Source of the DNA: Pseudomonadota bacterium
Lineage (GTDB): Bacteria; Pseudomonadota; Alphaproteobacteria; Azospirillales; Azospirillaceae
Assembly (NCBI GenBank): GCA_023416455.1
Contig: JAEZHQ010000559.1
Coordinates: 1-9,255, forward strand
Length of the DNA stretch: 9,255 nt
Direction: 5' to 3'
Under the pieces are notes generated by a model. The model had not been told where the DNA came from. It saw only the letters and a program-made list of their open reading frames with translations, and ran no database searches. The position numbers were made by a program, and so were the translations under genes. This document shows, in pieces, positions 6,230 to 9,255 of this stretch. Numbering within the stretch: the stretch's first letter is position 1; the number at the start of each line of letters is the position of its first letter.

Positions 6230-6243
6230 GGAGTCTTGTCGCG

Positions 6244-6283
6244 CAAACTAATAGTTAAGACAAATAGCTTTACTAATAGTTTG
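6244..6283. other. AT-rich core, candidate DNA unwinding element of module 2
   Basis: Thirty of 40 bases are A or T. It contains ACTAATAGTT twice in direct orientation (6247-6256 and 6272-6281), reminiscent of the short AT-rich repeats melted by initiators. It is bounded by convergent iterons. The flanking sequence makes a perfect 22-nt inverted repeat (6229-6250 with 6277-6298). Length, position and the AATAGTT motif mirror the module 1 core. Confidence 0.72.
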
Positions 6284-6298
6284 CGCGACAAGACTCCA
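6284..6298 (-). promoter_or_regulatory. Inverted iteron before repA, possible operator
   Basis: Exact reverse complement of TGGAGTCTTGTCGCG, two bases after AATAGTT. It stands immediately upstream of the proposed repA -35 element, so RepA bound here could block or assist RNA polymerase. Autoregulation is inferred. Confidence 0.6.
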
Positions 6299-6300
6299 AA

Positions 6301-6336
6301 TTGCGGGAGACCGGCGGCCGTGCTATACCGGCCACC
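6301..6336 (+). promoter_or_regulatory. Candidate repA promoter with overlapping dyad
   Basis: TTGCGG (6301-6306), a 17-base spacer and TATACC (6324-6329) form a weak sigma-70-like pair, placing the transcript start about 28 bases before the repA ATG. An imperfect dyad, GGCGGCCG at 6313-6320 with CGGCCACC at 6329-6336, brackets the -10 and could be an operator. The element matches are modest. Confidence 0.35.
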
Positions 6337-6363
6337 GCAAGACGCTGCCGAGGCCGCTTCGCA

Positions 6364-7302
6364 ATGGGACAGATACACCACCTGATCACCCGCATCGGCC
6401 GGGAACAGGTGAAGGCGCTCCAGCCCGACCCGGAACAGCATTCCCTGGTCAACGTCGCCGCGGCAGTTCTGGAGGAGGAGCGCCAGAATCTTGGCATCAC
6501 CTATTCCGGCTTCGCGCTGACCGCGCTTCCTCATCGCCGTCTGCCCGACGACCAGCCCTGGGAACGCCGCGGCCACAAGATCCGCCTGCTGATCGAGCCG
6601 GGACGACTGCCCGTGCGCAACGGAGGATTCAAGCTCTACGGCGTGCCCTACGGCAGCCGGGCCCGCATGATCCTGCTCTATCTGCAAACCCGTGCCCTGC
6701 AAACCGACAGCCGGGAGGTCGAACTCGGCCGCAGCATGCACGAATGGCTGGACCGCATGGGGCTGTCGGTCGGCGGCCAGACCTACCGCGACATCCGCGA
6801 GCAGGCGACCCGCATCGCCGCCTGCAACCTCACCTTCGCCTGGGAGGACGCGCACAGCATCGGCTTCGAGAAGGGGTCCATCGTCAAGGGCGGCATCCAT
6901 TTCTCCGCCAACGCCGCCTCCAACCAGGGGACGCTGTGGGAGGACAAGGTGCTGCTTTCCGAGTCCTTCTTCCGCGAGCTGAAGGCCCATCCGGTGCCGA
7001 TCTGGGAGCCGGCGCTGCGCCACATCCAGAACAACAGCTCCAGCATCGACATCTACATCTGGCTGGCCTACCGCCTGCACTCGCTGGCCGCGCCGACCAC
7101 CATCACCTGGGCCGCCGTCTTCGAGCAGTTCGGGGCCGGCTACAGCCGGCTGCGCGACTTCCGCAAGCGCTTCATCGAGGCCCTGCACCTCGCCCTGACC
7201 GTCTATCCCGACGCCGCCGTGACCATCGAGGAGCAGGGGCTGATCCTGCACCCGTCGCCGCCGCCGATCCCCGAACGCAAGCTGGCCCAGCTCCAGCGCT
7301 AG
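6364..7302 (+). CDS. repA: Plasmid replication initiator RepA, module 2
   Basis: Initiator of 312 aa, homologous to the RepA at 1776-2693 along its whole length and more than half identical by eye in the core. Shared blocks: ITYSGFALTALPHRRLPD (45-62), GHKIRLLIEPGRL (70-82), KLYGVPYGSRARMILLYL (90-107), SREVELGRSMHEWL (116-129), TRIAAC (149-154), IDIYIWLAYRLH (228-239) and QGLILHP (291-297). The 90-154 region is the likely winged-helix DNA-binding part. The segment around 165-205 differs most between the two proteins and might affect origin specificity. ATG 6364 is chosen by alignment and by GAGG ten bases upstream; an in-frame TTG at 6301 would add 21 residues but lies in the proposed promoter. 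Base composition is closer to the neighbours than that of the other repA. It faces gmhA convergently and runs against the flanking minus-strand genes. Confidence 0.93.
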   Translation: MGQIHHLITRIGREQVKALQPDPEQHSLVNVAAAVLEEERQNLGITYSGFALTALPHRRLPDDQPWERRGHKIRLLIEPGRLPVRNGGFKLYGVPYGSRARMILLYLQTRALQTDSREVELGRSMHEWLDRMGLSVGGQTYRDIREQATRIAACNLTFAWEDAHSIGFEKGSIVKGGIHFSANAASNQGTLWEDKVLLSESFFRELKAHPVPIWEPALRHIQNNSSSIDIYIWLAYRLHSLAAPTTITWAAVFEQFGAGYSRLRDFRKRFIEALHLALTVYPDAAVTIEEQGLILHPSPPPIPERKLAQLQR

Positions 7303-7338
7303 AGTTTCCTGCGTTCAATCCGAAACGCAGGGAAACTC
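7302..7338. terminator. Hairpin directly after repA, module 2
   Basis: GAGTTTCCTGCGTT (7302-7315) pairs with 7324-7338 with a one-base bulge, around an eight-base loop. It starts on the last base of the repA stop codon. There is no T-run, so it may act as a bidirectional barrier or RNA stabiliser between convergent repA and gmhA rather than as a standard intrinsic terminator. Confidence 0.5.
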
Positions 7339-7355
7339 CAGGCCGCCGGAGCCCC

Positions 7356-7370
7356 CGCGACAAGACTCCA
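7356..7370 (-). repeat. Module 2 downstream iteron
   Basis: Exact inverted copy of TGGAGTCTTGTCGCG between the convergent ends of repA and gmhA. It shows that module 2, like module 1, keeps iteron sequence on both sides of the initiator gene, and it marks the right limit of the module close to 7370. Confidence 0.8.
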
Positions 7371-7401
7371 AACGCCGGACGGCCGGGGCGCCGGATTTCC
7401 C

Positions 7402-8052
7402 CTATCCCCCCGCCCCCCGTGGGGAGGGGCCGGGGCCGCCGGTTTCGGCCAGGAGGCTTTCGAGCCGCTGGCACAGGAAATGGTACAGGCACAGGTGGGC
7501 CTGCTGGATGAGGGGCGTGTGGCGGGACGGGACGGCGATCACCACGTCGCTGACGGCGGCCAGCCGCCCGCCGCCCTCCCCGGTCAGGGCCACCGTGCCG
7601 AGGCCGAGCGCGCGCGCCGTCTCGAAGGCCGTCACGACGTTCGGCGAGTTGCCGCTCGTGCTGAGGCCGAGGAGCACCGCCCCCGCCTCGCCGTAAGCCT
7701 CCACCTGGCGGCTGAACACCGTGTCGTAGGAATAGTCGTTGGCCCAGGCGGTCAGCACCGCCGGATCCGCCGACAGGCAGATGGCCTTCAGGGCCCGCCG
7801 CTCCCGCAGGAAGCGGCCGACCAGCTCGCCGGTGATGTGCATGGCGTCGGCGGCCGAGCCGCCGTTGCCGCAGACCAGCAGGGGCTTGCCCGCCCCCAGC
7901 GCCGCGGCGATCACCGCGACGGCCTCCTCCATGCGGGCGGCGATCTCCGCCGTCGCGGTCCGCCGGATGATCTCCGCGGAGGTCATCAGGTAGCTCTCGA
8001 ACGTCTCGTCCACGGTCCCCCGGGCCTCCCGTATCGTCGCCGGCCGCGTCAT
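7402..8052 (-). CDS. gmhA: SIS-domain isomerase, GmhA type (sedoheptulose 7-phosphate isomerase)
   Basis: Probably converts D-sedoheptulose 7-phosphate to D-glycero-D-manno-heptose 7-phosphate, the first step to nucleotide-activated heptose for surface polysaccharides. The 216-aa protein has the GmhA pattern: CGNGGSAADAMHITGELVGRF at 61-81, LTAWANDYSYDTVFSRQ at 100-116 and LSTSGNSPNVV at 130-140. His72, Glu76, Gln183 and His191 match the spacing of the catalytic and metal-binding residues known in GmhA. The related DnaA partner DiaA is a weaker alternative, because these residues favour catalysis. ATG 8052 is chosen because it overlaps the upstream gene's stop as ATGA and starts where family similarity starts; the frame stays open upstream but inside the VanZ-like gene. 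The C-terminal 12 residues are a Gly/Pro/Arg tail. Convergent with repA of module 2. Confidence 0.88.
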   Translation of the reverse strand: MTRPATIREARGTVDETFESYLMTSAEIIRRTATAEIAARMEEAVAVIAAALGAGKPLLVCGNGGSAADAMHITGELVGRFLRERRALKAICLSADPAVLTAWANDYSYDTVFSRQVEAYGEAGAVLLGLSTSGNSPNVVTAFETARALGLGTVALTGEGGGRLAAVSDVVIAVPSRHTPLIQQAHLCLYHFLCQRLESLLAETGGPGPSPRGAGG

Positions 8053-8381
8053 AGAGACGCCGCCAGGGCATGCAATGTCAAACCGCCCGCGATGCCGGCG
8101 GTGTTGGCGGCGACGTCGCCCAGCGAAAAGCCCCGGCCGGGCACGGCGATCTGCACGCACTCCAGCAGCAGGCCGAGCGCGAACAGGCCGAGCCCGACGG
8201 GAAGCCAATCGGCGGTCGTCAGCCCCAGCCCGGCCAGGGCGAGCAGCGACAGCGCGCAATAGGCGGCGGCGTGCAGCAGCTTGTCGTTGGGCAGCCAGCG
8301 CGGCAGCCAGCGGCTGGGCACGGCCGTGCCGGCGCAGGTGCCGGCCAGCACGAGCAGGAAGACGACCGCGAAACCGGTCAT
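8049..8381 (-). CDS. VanZ-like small membrane protein
   Basis: A 110-aa integral membrane protein with about four hydrophobic helices. Family features are DKLLHAAAYCALSLLAL (33-49), a glutamate in LLLECVQIAVPGR (71-83), and FSLGDVAANTAGIAGG (85-100), the C-terminal signature of VanZ-like proteins. The biochemical role of these proteins is not well defined; relatives occur in glycopeptide resistance and often beside exopolysaccharide genes. The stop overlaps the gmhA start by ATGA, so the two are probably translationally coupled. It begins 19 bases after the upstream gene ends, without a strong ribosome site. Confidence 0.82.
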   Translation of the reverse strand: MTGFAVVFLLVLAGTCAGTAVPSRWLPRWLPNDKLLHAAAYCALSLLALAGLGLTTADWLPVGLGLFALGLLLECVQIAVPGRGFSLGDVAANTAGIAGGLTLHALAASL

Positions 8382-8400
8382 GGGTCCGAGGTCGCCGGCA

Positions 8401-9255
8401 TCAGGCGCTGTGGGTGACGTCGATCAGCCCGATCAGGATCATGGAGCCGCCCTGCGGCAGCGGGATCTCCGTGTCGGCCACGACCGGCCCTTCCAGGGCG
8501 GCGTGCCCGCCCAGCACGTCCTGATCGACCAGCAGAATGTCCGGCCCGAAATAGAAGAGGTTCATCGGCAGGACGTCGCTGTCGAAGATGACGATGCGCT
8601 TGAACGCCCCGAAGGTCTCGTGCGCGAAGCTCTCCACGTTGAGCAGCTTCGGCATGTTCTCCGCGTCGACGCTGACGAAGACGTTGGTGTTGTTGGCGAA
8701 CCAGGCGATCTTCTCGACGGTGGTCAGCTCGGACGGCACGGTGATGGTGACGGTCGCCGGCCCCCCGGGAACCGCGGGCGGCTCCGGCAGGTCGGCCGGC
8801 GGGTCGGCCGGCGGGTCGGTCGGCGGCGCGGAGCCTTCCGGTTCCGCGCCGTCCCCGTTCCCACCCCCGTCTTCCCGATCGTCCCCGGTGGGGCCGGCAG
8901 GGTCGGCGGGGTCGGCGGGGTCCTCGGGATCGATGGAGTCCGCAGGGTCGACGGAATCCACAGGGTCGACGGAATCCACAGGGTCGACGGAATCGTCGTC
9001 GGGCGCCCCGTCCCCGACCGTGGGGATGGTCCAGGCCGGCGTCTTGCCGTCGGTGGCCGGCAGCAGCGTCACGCTTTCCTTCGGCGCTTCGAGGATGCGG
9101 ACGACGTTCGGATCGATCTGGTCGTAAGAGACGATCACGGTGGTGTACAGGCGGTGCCCCTCGTTGGCGAAGGAGACCTTGGCCGGCTCCTCGGCGCGTG
9201 CGGCGGCGGGCGCCGAGGCGACGGTCTCCACCGGCGCCGGAGCCGGGGCCGGCGC
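8401..9255 (-). CDS. Unrecognised protein with Asp/Pro-rich repeat linker, 5'-partial
   Basis: I do not recognise the family. The frame is open to the right edge, where it reads Ala-Pro repeats before a possible GTG at 9231; the true start is likely outside the window. From that GTG the 276 residues split into three parts. A short folded-looking segment covers about 18-70 (AKVSFANEGHRLYTTVIVSYDQ and onward). An acidic low-complexity linker covers about 73-155, made of SVDPVD, PADPAD and DPPADPPA type repeats. A C-terminal domain covers about 158-276 (TVTITVPSELTTVEKIAWF to the end, with FDSDVLPMNLFYFGPDILLVDQD), rich in beta-forming residues. Ala/Pro and Asp/Pro linkers suggest an extended, possibly envelope or surface protein, but the signal region is not visible. 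It is the first visible gene of the vanZ-like/gmhA group. Confidence 0.7.
   Translation of the reverse strand, partial: APAPAPAPVETVASAPAAARAEEPAKVSFANEGHRLYTTVIVSYDQIDPNVVRILEAPKESVTLLPATDGKTPAWTIPTVGDGAPDDDSVDPVDSVDPVDSVDPADSIDPEDPADPADPAGPTGDDREDGGGNGDGAEPEGSAPPTDPPADPPADLPEPPAVPGGPATVTITVPSELTTVEKIAWFANNTNVFVSVDAENMPKLLNVESFAHETFGAFKRIVIFDSDVLPMNLFYFGPDILLVDQDVLGGHAALEGPVVADTEIPLPQGGSMILIGLIDVTHSA
8791..8826 (-). repeat. 12-bp tandem repeat inside the unrecognised gene
   Basis: GGTCGGCCGGCG occurs twice and is followed by GGTCGGTCGGCG (one mismatch). Each unit encodes four residues of the Asp-Pro-Pro-Ala type on the minus strand, so unit changes keep the frame. Confidence 0.7.
8943..8996 (-). 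repeat. 18-bp tandem repeat inside the unrecognised gene
   Basis: CAGGGTCGACGGAATCCA occurs twice exactly, with a third copy differing only in its last two bases; more degenerate units extend to about 8926. Each encodes six residues of the SVDPVD type. Near-identity at the DNA level points to recent expansion by slippage or recombination. Confidence 0.8.

Larger units (their letters stand above)
5956..6243. repeat. Module 2 iteron array
   Basis: The 15-mer TGGAGTCTTGTCGCG occurs exactly at 6006-6020, 6121-6135, 6174-6188, 6196-6210 and 6229-6243 on the plus strand. An inverted copy with one mismatch lies at 5956-5970. Start-to-start distances of the forward copies are 115, 53, 22 and 33 bp, close to 11, 5, 2 and 3 helical turns, so all face the same side of the helix. 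This is the expected binding array of the RepA encoded at 6364-7302. The sequence is unrelated to the module 1 iteron, so the two initiators probably do not cross-recognise origins. Confidence 0.9.
5712..6363. other. Gene-free leader of replicon module 2 (candidate oriV)
   Basis: About 650 bases with no convincing gene. The left part (to about 5870) should contain the promoter of the leftward polysaccharide operon, though none is obvious. The middle (5875-6120) is extremely GC-rich, with a G-quadruplex-type motif and two outlying iterons. The right part (6121-6298) holds the dense iteron array, two DnaA boxes and the AT-rich core, followed by a probable repA promoter. Confidence 0.75.

Noticed and set aside
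4584..6251. 555-codon plus-strand open frame opposite the glycosyltransferase and through the module 2 leader
   Set aside because: Antisense shadow in GC-rich DNA, composition unlike a folded protein, and it runs through the iteron array.
8588..9127. Plus-strand Ser/Gly/Thr-rich open frame opposite the unrecognised gene
   Set aside because: Its repeats are the complement of the Asp/Pro linker. The minus-strand frame fits the tightly spaced gene group (vanZ-like, gmhA) better, though since I do not recognise the family this choice rests on context and composition.

Overview
The window is very GC-rich (by eye about 70%) with strong GC3 bias. It looks like part of a plasmid or chromid of an alphaproteobacterium. 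The RepA type next to exopolysaccharide genes suggests Azospirillum or a close relative in the Rhodospirillales, but that assignment comes from remembered family features and was not searched.

Layout. (1) 2-1120, plus strand: a GT4-type glycosyltransferase cut by the left edge. (2) 1121-2846: a complete iteron-type replicon, here called module 1. It has a gene-free leader full of GTGGGGTTAGGTCAC-type repeats, an AT-rich core, a possible seven-codon leader peptide, the initiator gene repA (1776-2693), and a second repeat array behind the gene that runs into the next gene's stop codon. (3) 5711-2842, minus strand: a compact polysaccharide operon, glycosyltransferase, then ABC-2 permease (Wzm type), then ATPase (Wzt type). 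(4) 5712-7401: a second replicon, module 2. Its initiator is homologous but its iteron is unrelated (TGGAGTCTTGTCGCG); it also has two DnaA boxes, an AT-rich core, a probable repA promoter, and a hairpin after the gene. (5) 9255-7402, minus strand: an unrecognised protein with an in-frame repeat linker (cut by the right edge), a VanZ-like membrane protein, and a GmhA-type sugar-phosphate isomerase, the last two overlapping by ATGA.

How it fits together. The minus-strand genes (unknown, vanZ-like, gmhA, then glycosyltransferase, wzm, wzt) would read as one polysaccharide synthesis and export unit if module 2 were removed. Module 2 therefore looks inserted in the opposite direction, and module 1 sits between the end of that unit and the leftmost glycosyltransferase gene. 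The two replicons share a geometry: direct iterons, a 40 or 41 bp AT-rich core, the motif AATAGTT, 2 nt, one inverted iteron, then repA. Their iteron sequences have nothing in common. They look like two diverged, probably compatible copies of one replicon design brought together on one molecule, for example by plasmid fusion. No partition genes, transposase, tRNA, rRNA or CRISPR array is visible.
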